In this document: piece after piece, positions 22,374 through 31,546 of the stretch
Layout: each line of letters begins with the position of its first letter
Numbering within the stretch: position 1 is the first letter of the stretch
Source of the DNA: Streptomyces cinnabarinus
GTDB lineage: Bacteria; Actinomycetota; Actinomycetes; Streptomycetales; Streptomycetaceae
Assembly: GCF_027270315.1 (NCBI RefSeq)
Contig: NZ_CP114413.1
Coordinates: 8,060,001-8,124,000 of the forward strand
DNA: 64,000 bases
Direction: 5' to 3'
Notes under the pieces: generated by a model
The model's database searches: none
What the model was told of the DNA's origin: nothing
Seen by the model: only the letters and a program-made list of their open reading frames with translations
Program-made: the position numbers and the translations under genes

Positions 22374-24707
22374 TCAGTCGACCGGCACCGTCCAGGACCG
22401 TGTGATCACCCACTCGGCCCGGGTGACCGCCGCCGTCCGCGCGTCCTCGGCCGCCCTCCCCGGCAGATGCACCGGAGCGTCCGCGTGCAGGGGCAGCACC
22501 CGCAGCCGCAGCTCCCCTGGCTCCAGCCGGTCCGCGCCGATGTCCCACACCCGGCCCGAGAAGAACTGATCGGCGACGAGCCGCTCGCCCGCGTACGCCC
22601 GGCCCACGTCCCCCGTCCACGTCAGCCGCAGCACGGTCCCCACCGGAAGATCCTCGGGCACCTCGACGCGGTACTCGGCGGCCAGGGCCTCGAAGTGCTT
22701 GTCCGCGGGCATGCTGGCCCGGCCCAGCACCCCCGTCACCGGCTCGGGCGCCGGTCCGGCGGCGCGCACCTGCCGCAGGCGTACGGCGGGGGTGGGGGCC
22801 GAGCCGAGCGTGTACCGCCGGAACACCCCGTCCGCCGCCGCGCTCCAGCCCGCCGGATCCCGCTCGGGAGCAGGCAGTACGGCGAACGAGGGCCGACGTG
22901 CCGGGCTGTGCACGCGGACCTCGCCCCGGTCGAAGACGACGCCGTCCGCGCAGAGAACGAGCCGCTCGGCGCCCCGGACCTCGCCCCGGTAGGCACCCCG
23001 GGCGGTCACGGCGTCGAGGACCAGCAGGCCGACCCGTCCGCCGTCCGCCGTCTCCACATCCACCAGCGCGTCGGTGCCGGGCCGCAGACCGGTCACCAGG
23101 ACGCGGCCGTCGGCGCGGGTGACCTCGCCGGACGGGGTGCCGACGGAGGTCACCGTGCCTGCGTCCAGGGCGAGTTCGGGGTTGATGCCGTCGGTGGCGG
23201 CCAGCACCAGGACCGTACGTCCGTCGGCCCGGACCGTGCACACGGGCTGCGCGGTGGCCCACTCCAGCCGCAGCCCCGCCACGTCGAGGCGCAGCGGCCA
23301 GCAGAAGTAGGCACCGGAGGGGACGGTCACCGCAGTGGTGGGGAAAGTCAGCGAGCCGCCCGGGAGCTCGATGCCGAAGGCCGTGTCCGGGTGGTCCGGC
23401 AGTGGTTCGTGCGGCTGGTGGTTGTTGACGAACAGGAAGCCCGAGGAGCCGTCGCTGCGGACCGTCCAGCGCAGGGTTCCCCGGTCGTGCTGGCCCGTCG
23501 GCTGCCGCTCCGGCAGCACCGCTTCCATGGGCGCGATGAGGTGCCCGAAGTCCGCCAGCATCAGATGCTGGAGGCGCAGTTCGTGGTACGAGGGCCGGTA
23601 CTGGCCGTACTCGCCCAGCGGTGCCTGGAAGTCGTACGTCAGCTGGGGCAGATCATTGGGGTAGTTGGTGGCGTGGGACTCCTGGAGGGTGGTCAGCTCG
23701 CCGGAGGGGTTCGTGCCGCCGTGGAACATGTAGTAGCCCTGCCAGACCGAACCGCAGCCGATCTTCGTCAGGCCCAGCGCCCCGATGTCGGCGGCCTCCA
23801 CCCGAGGCCGACGGTGATACGCCACCGCCATCCCGCCGCCCAACTCGCAGGTCGCCCAGGGGAATCGGTCCGTCGGGGCCGGCGCGCCGCCGCGTACGGT
23901 GACGGGCCGCAGGTCGGCGCCGATACCCTCGTCGTCGCGCTGGTCGGTGAAGAAGAAGTGCTTGCGGCAGGTGTCGGGCCAGCCGCCGTCCCACTCCGTC
24001 CAGAAGGTCTCCGGATAGCCGCCGTACAACGGGAGCAGCTCGTCGGGCGGAAGCTGGACCCCGCCCCACGCGGTCGATGTCCACAGCGGCGCGCTCAGCC
24101 CGGCGTCCTGGGCGATGCGCTTGAGGGTGCGGAGGTGGCCGGGCCGGTCGTAGAGCTCGTTCTCGATCTGGATCGCGATGATCGGGCCGCCGTTCGCCCG
24201 TTCCAGGCCCCGCAGTTGCTCCGCGACGGCCGCGAACCAGGCGCGTACGGGCTCCAGATAGGCGGGGTCGTCGGTGCGGGGCACACAGTCGCGGGCCGAC
24301 AGCCAGTCGGGCAGACCGCCGTTGCGGACCTCGGCGTGGCTCCAGGGGCCGATGCGGGGGATGAAGTCCAGGCCGTGCATCGCGCACAGCTCGGCGAACC
24401 GGCGCAGGTCCCGGTCGCCGTCGAAGCGGATCCGGCCCTCGATCTCCTCGTGGTGGATCCAGATGAGGTAACTGGCCACCGCGGTCACCCCGCCCGCCTT
24501 CATCTTCAGCAGCTCCTCCTCCCAACTCGTCGCCGGACAGCGGGAGTAGTGGAACTCACCGGAGACCGGGAACCAGGGGCGGCCGCCGCGGGTGAACCAG
24601 CGGCTGGTGACCTCGATCGGGTCGGGCACGCCCGGCGCGTCGGTGAAGGGCAGATGCCCGGTCAGCGGGGGAGCGGAGGGCGCGGGAACGCGCAGGCGGT
24701 GCGTCAT
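22374..24707 (-). CDS. GH35 beta-galactosidase
   Basis: A 777-aa protein. The N-terminal TIM barrel has GEFHYSRCPATSWEEELLKMKAGG, IGPWSHAEVRNGGLPDWL, IAIQIENEL with the acid/base Glu near residue 180, and ATCELGGG with the likely nucleophile near residue 288. YYMFHGGTNPSG is a further GH35 mark. The C-terminal half is made of beta-sandwich domains. There is no signal peptide, so it acts on imported galactosides. Its ATG overlaps the stop of the MFS gene by 4 nt, indicating that transporter and glycosidase are made together. Confidence 0.88.
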   Translation of the reverse strand: MTHRLRVPAPSAPPLTGHLPFTDAPGVPDPIEVTSRWFTRGGRPWFPVSGEFHYSRCPATSWEEELLKMKAGGVTAVASYLIWIHHEEIEGRIRFDGDRDLRRFAELCAMHGLDFIPRIGPWSHAEVRNGGLPDWLSARDCVPRTDDPAYLEPVRAWFAAVAEQLRGLERANGGPIIAIQIENELYDRPGHLRTLKRIAQDAGLSAPLWTSTAWGGVQLPPDELLPLYGGYPETFWTEWDGGWPDTCRKHFFFTDQRDDEGIGADLRPVTVRGGAPAPTDRFPWATCELGGGMAVAYHRRPRVEAADIGALGLTKIGCGSVWQGYYMFHGGTNPSGELTTLQESHATNYPNDLPQLTYDFQAPLGEYGQYRPSYHELRLQHLMLADFGHLIAPMEAVLPERQPTGQHDRGTLRWTVRSDGSSGFLFVNNHQPHEPLPDHPDTAFGIELPGGSLTFPTTAVTVPSGAYFCWPLRLDVAGLRLEWATAQPVCTVRADGRTVLVLAATDGINPELALDAGTVTSVGTPSGEVTRADGRVLVTGLRPGTDALVDVETADGGRVGLLVLDAVTARGAYRGEVRGAERLVLCADGVVFDRGEVRVHSPARRPSFAVLPAPERDPAGWSAAADGVFRRYTLGSAPTPAVRLRQVRAAGPAPEPVTGVLGRASMPADKHFEALAAEYRVEVPEDLPVGTVLRLTWTGDVGRAYAGERLVADQFFSGRVWDIGADRLEPGELRLRVLPLHADAPVHLPGRAAEDARTAAVTRAEWVITRSWTVPVD

Positions 24708-25942
24708 GAGTGGTACTCCGGGCCGAGGTCGGGGTGTGGGTGGGGGCCAGGTGTGGGTGAGGGCTCGGTGGCGGCGCCGGGGGAGGGGGACCTGGTGGCG
24801 TGGACCAGCCAGAGCGTCGCGGCCAGGCAGAGCGCCGAGATGGCGCCCAGCAGCAGCGGGACGGTGCGGACGCCGGACCATTCGATCGCCTTGCCCAGCG
24901 CCGGGCCCGCTACGACACCGCCGGCCATCGAGGCGGCGATGACCACGGCCCCGGCCCGGCGGGCGCGCGGGGCGGCGCGGTGCAGCCAGGGCAGGCCGGT
25001 CGGGAAGATCGGCGCGATGAACAGGCCGACACCGGCGTAGGCGTACGGGGCGAATGCCGGGACCGAGGCGAGCAGCAGACACACCGTCATGCCCGCGCAG
25101 GAGACCGTGATGATGGCCTGGGGCGAGAAGCGCAGGGCGAGCGGGGCCACGAGGAACCGGCCCACCGTCAGCATCAGCCAGTACAGGGAGGTCGCGGTGG
25201 CGGCGAGCCCGGCGCCGTAGCCGACGGCCTCAAGGTGCGTCGGCTCCCAGCCGCCCACGCCCGCCTCGATCCCGACGTGCAGCACATACAGGGCGATGAA
25301 GACGGCCAGCACCGATCCCAGGCTGCGGGCGAGGACCCGGCTGCCGCCCGGTTCCGCCTCGGTGCCGGTCGGCGCGGGAGCCTGGTCGCTGACGCCCCTC
25401 AGGCACAGCAGCAGTGGCAGGCCGGCCAGGGCGAAGGCCAGGAACACCGCCCGATAGCGGTCGGCACCGACCAGGCCGATGAGCACCGGGCCGAGGATCG
25501 CGCCGATGCCGAAGTGCGCGTTGAGGATGTTGAGCATGGTCGTGGAACGCCGGCCGAAGCCGACCGCGAAGAGCTGGTTGAGGCCGTAGTCGACGCCTCC
25601 GAAGCCCAGACCGGCCAGCAGCGCCATGACCAGCGCCAGCGGCCAGACCGGCGCCAGCGCGAACCCCGCCGCGCCGACGGCCATGAGCAGGAACGACGCG
25701 CCGAGGATCCGCCGGTTGCCGATGCGGCCGAAGGCGCGGTCGAAGAGCAGCACCCCGGCCACCCCGCCGACGAAGTGGGCGCTGAGCCCGAGCCCCGCCC
25801 CGGACGGGCTCAGTCCGAACTCCTCGCGGAAGGCGGGGACGGCCGGTCCGTACAGCGCCTGGAGCACGCCCAGGAGGACGAATCCGGCGCAGGAGGCGAC
25901 GACCGCGGTGGGGCTGAAGACCTGTCTGTCCCGCAACAGCAC
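24704..25942 (-). CDS. MFS transporter, likely galactoside or oligosaccharide uptake
   Basis: A 412-aa protein with 12 predicted membrane helices and the loop FDRAFGRIGNRRILG between helices 2 and 3. The C-terminal tail is Pro/His rich. I take the GTG at 25942, which has GAGAGG six bases upstream, over the ATG at 25981, because that ATG is only one base from the operator palindrome and has no ribosome site. It is the first gene of the MFS-GH35-LacI operon. The substrate is inferred from the beta-galactosidase that follows. Confidence 0.83.
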   Translation of the reverse strand: MLLRDRQVFSPTAVVASCAGFVLLGVLQALYGPAVPAFREEFGLSPSGAGLGLSAHFVGGVAGVLLFDRAFGRIGNRRILGASFLLMAVGAAGFALAPVWPLALVMALLAGLGFGGVDYGLNQLFAVGFGRRSTTMLNILNAHFGIGAILGPVLIGLVGADRYRAVFLAFALAGLPLLLCLRGVSDQAPAPTGTEAEPGGSRVLARSLGSVLAVFIALYVLHVGIEAGVGGWEPTHLEAVGYGAGLAATATSLYWLMLTVGRFLVAPLALRFSPQAIITVSCAGMTVCLLLASVPAFAPYAYAGVGLFIAPIFPTGLPWLHRAAPRARRAGAVVIAASMAGGVVAGPALGKAIEWSGVRTVPLLLGAISALCLAATLWLVHATRSPSPGAATEPSPTPGPHPHPDLGPEYHS

Positions 25943-25982
25943 GGCACGCACCTCTCGTTCGTTCACGGAAGCGACGGGCATT

Positions 25983-26000
25983 GATGTTACCGGTAACATC
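25983..26000. promoter_or_regulatory. Perfect 18-bp palindrome, LacI-type operator
   Basis: GATGTTACCGGTAACATC is fully symmetric, with a central CG as in LacI-family sites. It lies 41 bp upstream of the MFS start and 88 bp upstream of the divergent regulator gene at 26088. The probable ligand is the LacI protein encoded at 21229-22293. Confidence 0.75.
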
Positions 26001-26075
26001 GAGCGCCGTGAAAGCGATTTCCCGGCTTGCTGTGGGGGTCGACGGATTGGACTGCTTGTATAGGAGCTGGATGTG

Positions 26076-26081
26076 TAGTCT
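26076..26081 (+). promoter_or_regulatory. Candidate -10 for a leaderless mRNA
   Basis: TAGTCT lies 6 nt before the GTG at 26088, which would put the transcript start at or next to the start codon. No Shine-Dalgarno precedes that GTG. Leaderless mRNAs are common in Streptomyces. A TTGTAT hexamer at 26056 is too close to be a standard -35. Confidence 0.3.
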
Positions 26082-26087
26082 AGAGAT

Positions 26088-26792
26088 GTGAATGTCGAGC
26101 ATGCACAGCAGACCCTGGATTCCGAGCGGGACGCGATCATCGCGGCCCTGGCCCCGGTCGTCGACGGGCTCGTGGCGACCTTCGGGCCGCTGTGCGAAGT
26201 GGTCCTGCACGACTACCGGCGGCCGGAGCGGTCCGTCGTCGCGGTCGCCGGTTCGGTGACCGGGCGGGCCGTCGGCGGGGCGATGAGCGAGATCGGCATG
26301 CGGATCGTGTCCCGCGGCGCCGAGGCGGACGACGATCTGAACTACGTCACCCGGACCCGGACCGGCAAACTGGTCAAGGCGTCCACCATGGTGCTACGGG
26401 ACTCCCGGGGCGAGGTCTTCGGTGCCCTCTGCGTCAACCTGGACGTCACCGCCGTCAACGAGGCCCACGCCCTGCTCGGCGCCCTCGCCGGCGTCGGCCC
26501 GGCCCCCACCGAGGCGCCGGTCACCGCCTTCGGCAACGACATCGACTCCGTCGTCGACGCCATCCTCGACGCCCACCAGCTCCGCCAGAACCGCGGCTGG
26601 GCGGAACTGGACCGCGCCCAGCGCCTGGAGCTGTTCCGTGGTCTGGACGGGCGGGGTGTGTTCGCCGTCCGGCGCGCGGTCGAACAGGTCGCCGCCCGGC
26701 TCGGCATCTCCCGCGCCTCCGCCTACAACTACCTCGCCCAGGCACGCGCCACGACCGGCCCGACTCCCGACTCCGATGGAGGAGAAGCGTGA
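26088..26792 (+). CDS. YheO-type PAS/HTH transcriptional regulator (DauR-like)
   Basis: A 234-aa regulator. Residues 15-130 match the YheO PAS-like domain: LCEVVLHDYRRPERSVVAVAG, the SRG segment and GALCVNLDVTAV. The C-terminal HTH has FAVRRAVEQVAARLGISRASAYNYL. Relatives such as DauR control D-amino-acid catabolic genes. Its stop overlaps the GTG of a PLP dehydratase gene by 4 nt, so it most likely regulates that enzyme and its own promoter. It diverges from the MFS operon. Confidence 0.85.
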   Translation: MNVEHAQQTLDSERDAIIAALAPVVDGLVATFGPLCEVVLHDYRRPERSVVAVAGSVTGRAVGGAMSEIGMRIVSRGAEADDDLNYVTRTRTGKLVKASTMVLRDSRGEVFGALCVNLDVTAVNEAHALLGALAGVGPAPTEAPVTAFGNDIDSVVDAILDAHQLRQNRGWAELDRAQRLELFRGLDGRGVFAVRRAVEQVAARLGISRASAYNYLAQARATTGPTPDSDGGEA

Positions 26793-27763
26793 CGACCACC
26801 CCGCCCCTCACGCTCGACGACGTCCGCGACGCGGCCACCCGCCTCAGGGGCGTCGCCCATCGCACCCCCGTTCTGCGCTCCCGCACGCTCGACGGACTCG
26901 TCGGCGCCGAGGTCTTCCTCAAGTGCGAGAACTTCCAGCGCGTCGGCGCCTTCAAGTTCCGCGGCGCCTACAACGCGGCCTCCCGCCTGACGCCGGAACA
27001 ACTCGCCCGCGGCATCGCCGCCTACTCCTCCGGCAACCACGCCCAGGCCGTCGCCCTCGCCGCCCGCGAACTCGGCACCACCGCCGTGATCGTCATGCCC
27101 GAGGACGCCCCGCCGTCCAAGCGGCGCGCGACGGAGGGCTACGGCGCCGAGATCGTCACCTACGACCGCTACACCGGCGACCGCGAGGCCATCGCCGAGG
27201 CCCTCGCCACGGAGCGCGGACTCGCTCTCATCCCGCCCTACGAACACCCCCATGTCATGGCCGGACAGGGCACGGCCGCGCTGGAACTCCTCGAAGAGGT
27301 CGGCGAGTTGGACGCCCTGCTGGCGCCGGTCGGCGGCGGTGGGCTCATCGCCGGGTGCGGCACCGTCGCCAAGGGGCTGTACCCCGGGCTGCGGCTGATC
27401 GGCGTCGAGCCCGAGGCCGGGGACGACACCAAGCGCTCGCTCGAAGCGGGACGGCGCATCGAGATCCCGGTGCCGAAGACCATTGCCGACGGCCAGGCCC
27501 TGCACACCCCCGGCGAACTCACCTTCTCCGTCAACCGACGGCTCGTCGACGCCATCGCCCTGGTCGGCGAGGACGAGATCCGGCAGGCGATGCGGTTCGC
27601 CTTCGATCGGCTGAAGATCGTCGTCGAACCGAGCGGCGCCACCCCCCTGGCGGCCCTGCTGACCGGCAGGATCGAGCGCCTCCCGTCCCGTGTCGGAGTG
27701 ATCGTCTCCGGGGGCAACGTCGATGCCGGGCGGTTCGCCGAACTCTGCGGGACGGCGCCCTGA
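26789..27763 (+). CDS. PLP-dependent threonine/serine dehydratase family enzyme
   Basis: A 324-aa fold-type II PLP enzyme. CENFQRVGAFKFRGA holds the Schiff-base Lys56, SSGNHAQAVA the ring-contacting Asn, and PVGGGGLIAG the phosphate-binding loop. The length lacks the C-terminal ACT-like regulatory domain of biosynthetic IlvA, so this is a catabolic type. Serine racemase and threo-3-hydroxyaspartate ammonia-lyase share this architecture. The link to a DauR-like regulator favours a D- or hydroxy-amino acid. GTG start with GGAGGAG at 26778-26784, overlapping the regulator stop. Confidence 0.87.
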   Translation: MTTTPPLTLDDVRDAATRLRGVAHRTPVLRSRTLDGLVGAEVFLKCENFQRVGAFKFRGAYNAASRLTPEQLARGIAAYSSGNHAQAVALAARELGTTAVIVMPEDAPPSKRRATEGYGAEIVTYDRYTGDREAIAEALATERGLALIPPYEHPHVMAGQGTAALELLEEVGELDALLAPVGGGGLIAGCGTVAKGLYPGLRLIGVEPEAGDDTKRSLEAGRRIEIPVPKTIADGQALHTPGELTFSVNRRLVDAIALVGEDEIRQAMRFAFDRLKIVVEPSGATPLAALLTGRIERLPSRVGVIVSGGNVDAGRFAELCGTAP

Positions 27764-27902
27764 GCGGGCGTCCGTCGAATGGCGGCACCGGGTGGCCGGG
27801 CGGACGATGGAGTGGTAGGGGCTCGGTCAGCGACGGCGGTGTACAGGGCCGCCGGGCGACCGGTCCCGGCCGCGGCGCACCGCGGCCGGAAGGGAGCGCG
27901 TC

Positions 27903-28262
27903 ATGGTGCTGGAAGTGAAGACGCTCGACAAGCCGGACGAGCGGCGTGATTTCCCTCGTGGCCACCTCGAAGCCGTCCACATGACGGATCTGGACTTCGC
28001 CATCGGGACCATGGAGCCCGGCTGGCGCTGGTCCGAGTCCGTGGGCCCGATCGCGGGCACCAAGAGCTGTCAGATGCACCACAACGGATACGTGGTTCAG
28101 GGCCGCATGCACATCACTATGGATGAGGGCGGCGAGGTCGAAGTAGGGCCTGGCGACGTCTTCGTCATCTCGCCGGGGCATGACGCCTGGGTCGTGGGCG
28201 ACGAACAGGTCGTGCTGTACGACTTCCAGGGTCAGACAGCGAGGGAGTTCGCGAAGAAGTAG
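27903..28262 (+). CDS. Small cupin-domain protein
   Basis: A 119-aa single cupin. SCQMHHNGYVVQGRMHITM and VGPGDVFVISPGHDAWVVGDEQVVLYDF are the two cupin motifs, with His pairs able to bind a metal. The ATG has GGAAGGGAG upstream. It stands alone between 27764-27902, which shows nothing notable, and a convergent dehydrogenase gene 22 nt away. Role unknown; such proteins are often sugar-binding or small dioxygenase-like enzymes. Confidence 0.8.
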   Translation: MVLEVKTLDKPDERRDFPRGHLEAVHMTDLDFAIGTMEPGWRWSESVGPIAGTKSCQMHHNGYVVQGRMHITMDEGGEVEVGPGDVFVISPGHDAWVVGDEQVVLYDFQGQTAREFAKK

Positions 28263-28284
28263 GAGTGGCAAAGGCGCCGTCGCG

Positions 28285-29259
28285 TCACACGGTGATGACG
28301 ACCTTGGCGCGCGCGTGCTCCACCTCCAGGTACCGGATGGCCTCGGCCGCCTCGCTCAGGGGGTACGTTCGCTCGACGACCGGGGCTATGCGCCCGGACT
28401 CGGCGAGTTCCCGCAGGGCCGCCAGGTTCTTCTTGCTCTGGTGAGCCGGGAGTTCGAGCAGCCGCTGACGCGCGAAGGGCGCCATCAGCCGCCGTTTCAG
28501 GAACAGCCCCATGGGTCCCAGGAGGCTGCCGCCCTCGTACACCCCGCCGCCGGACAGCACCAGCGTGCCGGACGGGGTGAGCGCGCGCCGGAACGCCGTC
28601 AGTGAGTGGTTGCCGACGAGATCCAGCACCACGTCGTAACGCCGGCCCGCACGGGTGAAGTCCTCACGGGCGTAGTCGATGACGCGGTCCGCGCCGAGCG
28701 AGCGGGCCAGGTCCGTGTTGCGCGCGCTGCACACGGCGGTCACCTCGGCGCCGTATGCCTTGCCGAGTTGTACCGCGAAGGTGCCGACGCCGCCCGAGGC
28801 CCCGTTGACCAGGAGGGTCTGCCCCGGCTGCACCGCGGCGACGTCCCGGACGCCGATCAGCGCGGTGTTCCCCGCCAGGGGTATCGCGGCGGCCTGCTCG
28901 AAGGTGAGGTTGGCGGGCTTCGGGCCCACCGAGTCGTCCGGCGCGCACACATACTCCGCGAAAGCGCCGTCGGCCTCGCCGAACACCTCGTCCCCGGGCT
29001 TCAGATCGGCGACCCCACCGCCCACCGCCTCCACCACGCCCGCGAAATCCCGGCCCCTGATCCGCGCCTTCGGGCCGCGCCATCCCATCATCGGGCGCGC
29101 CACCTTCGGGTCGCCGTGCAGGAAATGCCAGTCGTAGGCGTTCACGGACGCCGCGTGGACCCGCACCAGCACCTCACCGGGACCCGGCTCCGGCCGCTGG
29201 ACCTCCTGGAACGCCAGCGCGTCCGCCGAGCCGTAGCGGTCCTGCGTCACTGCCTTCAT
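28285..29259 (-). CDS. MDR-family NAD(P)-dependent quinone oxidoreductase/alcohol dehydrogenase
   Basis: A 324-aa medium-chain dehydrogenase. VHAASVNAYDWHFLHGDP and GRDFAGVVEAVGGGV form the GroES-like domain; GASGGVGTFAVQLGKAYGA is the NADPH-binding motif. The catalytic zinc ligands of classic alcohol dehydrogenases are not present, so it belongs to the zinc-free quinone-oxidoreductase branch. It diverges from the SDR gene at 29463, and the TetR-type sites at 29382-29434 lie between the two, so both may be controlled by the same repressor. Confidence 0.85.
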   Translation of the reverse strand: MKAVTQDRYGSADALAFQEVQRPEPGPGEVLVRVHAASVNAYDWHFLHGDPKVARPMMGWRGPKARIRGRDFAGVVEAVGGGVADLKPGDEVFGEADGAFAEYVCAPDDSVGPKPANLTFEQAAAIPLAGNTALIGVRDVAAVQPGQTLLVNGASGGVGTFAVQLGKAYGAEVTAVCSARNTDLARSLGADRVIDYAREDFTRAGRRYDVVLDLVGNHSLTAFRRALTPSGTLVLSGGGVYEGGSLLGPMGLFLKRRLMAPFARQRLLELPAHQSKKNLAALRELAESGRIAPVVERTYPLSEAAEAIRYLEVEHARAKVVITV

Positions 29260-29381
29260 GGCCTCCCCCTTCGAGCCCGCTCCGAGCCCTTCGCACTTTC
29301 GAGACTAGGCAGCCCGCCAGGTCAGGGCATCAGGGACGAACCCTGAACTTTCTGTGGGGGACGACCCTGGCCTTGCAAGCG

Positions 29382-29399
29382 GGAAACCGATCGGTTTAC
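29382..29399. promoter_or_regulatory. TetR-type operator, copy 1
   Basis: GGAAACCGATCGGTTTAC contains the perfect 14-bp palindrome AAACCGATCGGTTT (29384-29397). It is 35 bp, centre to centre, from copy 2, and about 70 bp upstream of the SDR start. Confidence 0.75.
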
Positions 29400-29416
29400 G
29401 GTGGTGTCCGAGCAAT

Positions 29417-29434
29417 GGAAACCGATCGGTTTCC
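29417..29434. promoter_or_regulatory. TetR-type operator, copy 2
   Basis: GGAAACCGATCGGTTTCC is an exact 18-bp palindrome, 28 bp before the SDR ATG. A third copy with one change lies ahead of the tetR gene at 32556. Confidence 0.8.
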
Positions 29435-29462
29435 AAGATCTGAAGCGAGCCGGGAGAATCCC

Positions 29463-30164
29463 ATGACCACCATCGAAGGTTCCGTCGCCCTGGTCACCGG
29501 CGGCAGCCGCGGCATTGGCCGGGCGCTGGTCGCCGCCCTGTACGAGCGGGGCGCGAAGAAGGTGTACGCCACCGCCCGGGACCCGCGGACCGTCACCCAC
29601 CCCGAGGCCGTGCCGCTGGCACTGGAGGTCGGCGACCCGGCGTCCGTCGCGGCCGCCGCCGAACAGGCGCAGGATGTCACCCTGCTGATCAACAACGCGG
29701 GCGCCAGCGTGAACGCGAACTTCCTCGACTCCTCCGTCGACGAGGTGCGCCGCGAGTTCGAGACGAACTTCTACGGACCGCTCCTGGTCACCCGCGCCTT
29801 CGTCCCTGTCATCGAGCGCAACGGCGGCGGCCACATTCTCAATGTCCACTCCGTGCTGTCCTGGCTCGGCATCGCCGGCTCCTACAGCGCGTCCAAGGCC
29901 GCCCTGTGGTCGCAGACCAACTCCCTGCGCCTGGACCTGAAGCCCCGCGGCATCGAGGTCACCGGCCTTCATGTCGGTTTCGTCGACACGGACATGACGG
30001 CGAACATCAACGAGCCGAAGTCCACGCCCGAGAGCGTCGCGGCCCAGGCCCTCGACGGTATCGAGGCCGGCGCCTACGAGGTGCTCGCCGACGACGTCAG
30101 CAGGCAGGTCAAGGCCGGTCTCGCCGCCGACGTCGCCGCGCTGTACCCGCAGCTCGCGGCCTGA
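29463..30164 (+). CDS. Short-chain dehydrogenase/reductase
   Basis: A 233-aa classical SDR. TGGSRGIGRALVAAL is the cofactor motif, NNAG follows at about residue 78, and YSASKAALW supplies the catalytic Tyr and Lys with an upstream Ser in HSVLSW. The ATG has a CGGGAG site. Two TetR-type operators sit in its promoter, so it is probably induced when the TetR at 32556 is released. SDRs under such TetR proteins often reduce the inducer. Substrate unknown. It converges on the VWA gene with a 23-bp gap. Confidence 0.87.
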   Translation: MTTIEGSVALVTGGSRGIGRALVAALYERGAKKVYATARDPRTVTHPEAVPLALEVGDPASVAAAAEQAQDVTLLINNAGASVNANFLDSSVDEVRREFETNFYGPLLVTRAFVPVIERNGGGHILNVHSVLSWLGIAGSYSASKAALWSQTNSLRLDLKPRGIEVTGLHVGFVDTDMTANINEPKSTPESVAAQALDGIEAGAYEVLADDVSRQVKAGLAADVAALYPQLAA

Positions 30165-30187
30165 TCACACCAGCAGAGCGCGGTTGA

Positions 30188-31546
30188 TCACACCGGCAGC
30201 AGCCGGGCCACCAGGTCGCTGAGCTGGCGGGCGTTGCGGCACTCGTGCATCTCGACCAGCTCGGCGTATTCGGGCGCGGCCGAGTCGCCCGTGCCCCAAC
30301 TGGACGCCTGCTCGGGGTTCAACCAGTAGACGCGGCGCGCCCGTTCGGTGAACTGCCGGACGGCCGCGAGGTTCGGGTCGCTCATGTTGGTACGCGCGTC
30401 GCCGAGCACGAACACCGTGGTGCGGGGGCCGACCGCGGCGCCGTACCGCTCGGCGAACTCGCCCAGCGCCACGCCGTAGTCGCTGCTGCCGTGCCAGCCC
30501 GTGAGGGTGGCCTCCGCCTGGATGTGGGCGCCGAGGCCCTGCGGGTCGGCCCTGCCGTGCACGAGGAGGCCCGTGACCTCGTCGACGCGGTTGACGAAGG
30601 CGAACACCCGAACCTTGCTGAACTGGTCGTGCAGCGCCTGCACCAGCAGCATGGTGAAGTCCGAGAAGCCGGACACCGAGCCCGACACATCGCACAGCAG
30701 CACCAGTTCGGGCCGGACCGGCCGCCGTCTGCGCAGCACCGGCTTCATCGGCACCCCGCCCGTCGACAGCGAACCGCGCAGGGTCCGCCGTAGATCGATC
30801 GAGCCCCGCGCGGCGCGGCGCCGGCGGGCCGCGAGGCGGGTGGCGAGCTTGCGGGCGAGGGGCTGAACCGCCCTGCGCAGCTCGGTGAGTTGGGCCTTGC
30901 CGGCGAACAGGAAGTCGACCCGGTCGGCGGTCGGGGCCACCGCCCGCCGGGCGATCTCGTCCCGGCCGCGCCGCTCCGCCACCCGGCGTCGCGCCTCCGC
31001 GGTCACCAGGGTCCGGAACGCCTCGATGCGCTGCCGGATCTCGTCCTCCAGCAGCCGGTCGGTGAACCCCGAACTCCCGCCCCGCGCCCGGATGTCGTCG
31101 CGGACCCGGGCCAGCAGCGTCTGCGGCCGGATCCGGTCGAGCGCCTGGTACGACGACCAGCCGTCCGAGCCGGGGGAGGAGCCGTAGCCGCCGAATCCGT
31201 CGACCGCCTCCACTGCCAACCGGCCCAGCAGCGCTTGGTCGTTGGCGGCGAGTGCCGACGCCAGCCGGTCCCGCAGCTCGTCCCGCCCCGCCGTCTCCCC
31301 TTCCGGCGCGCCGACGCCCCGCGGGAAGTACAGGTCGAAGACCGTGTCGAACACCGGCCGTTGAGCCGGACCGTGCAACAAGGTCGCCGCCAGCCCCTCC
31401 CGCAGCAGCTCCCGGTCCGTGAGCCCGAGCGCCGCCACCGCCTCGGCCGCGTCCACGGTCTCACCGGTGCCGATCCGGATGCCGTGCGTGCGCAGCGCCG
31501 CGACCAGCGACGTCAGCCGCTCGGCGACCCCGGCGGGCGTGGTCAC
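30188..31546 (-). CDS. VWA-domain protein, CoxE-like
   Basis: A 452-aa protein. The N-terminal about 250 residues are helical and Arg-rich; the C-terminal part has LVLLCDVSGSVSGFS, the D-x-S-x-S metal-ion site of von Willebrand A domains, and later GDARTN. This is the pattern of CoxE, which works with the MoxR-type ATPase CoxD in maturing molybdenum CO dehydrogenase and related enzymes. The GTG start overlaps the stop of the MoxR gene by 4 nt. No cox structural genes are present, so the client protein is unknown. Confidence 0.82.
   Translation of the reverse strand: MTTPAGVAERLTSLVAALRTHGIRIGTGETVDAAEAVAALGLTDRELLREGLAATLLHGPAQRPVFDTVFDLYFPRGVGAPEGETAGRDELRDRLASALAANDQALLGRLAVEAVDGFGGYGSSPGSDGWSSYQALDRIRPQTLLARVRDDIRARGGSSGFTDRLLEDEIRQRIEAFRTLVTAEARRRVAERRGRDEIARRAVAPTADRVDFLFAGKAQLTELRRAVQPLARKLATRLAARRRRAARGSIDLRRTLRGSLSTGGVPMKPVLRRRRPVRPELVLLCDVSGSVSGFSDFTMLLVQALHDQFSKVRVFAFVNRVDEVTGLLVHGRADPQGLGAHIQAEATLTGWHGSSDYGVALGEFAERYGAAVGPRTTVFVLGDARTNMSDPNLAAVRQFTERARRVYWLNPEQASSWGTGDSAAPEYAELVEMHECRNARQLSDLVARLLPV

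Noticed and set aside
25979..25981. ATG at 25981 as start of the MFS gene
   Set aside because: It lies one base from a perfect operator palindrome and has no ribosome site; the GTG at 25942 has GAGAGG.
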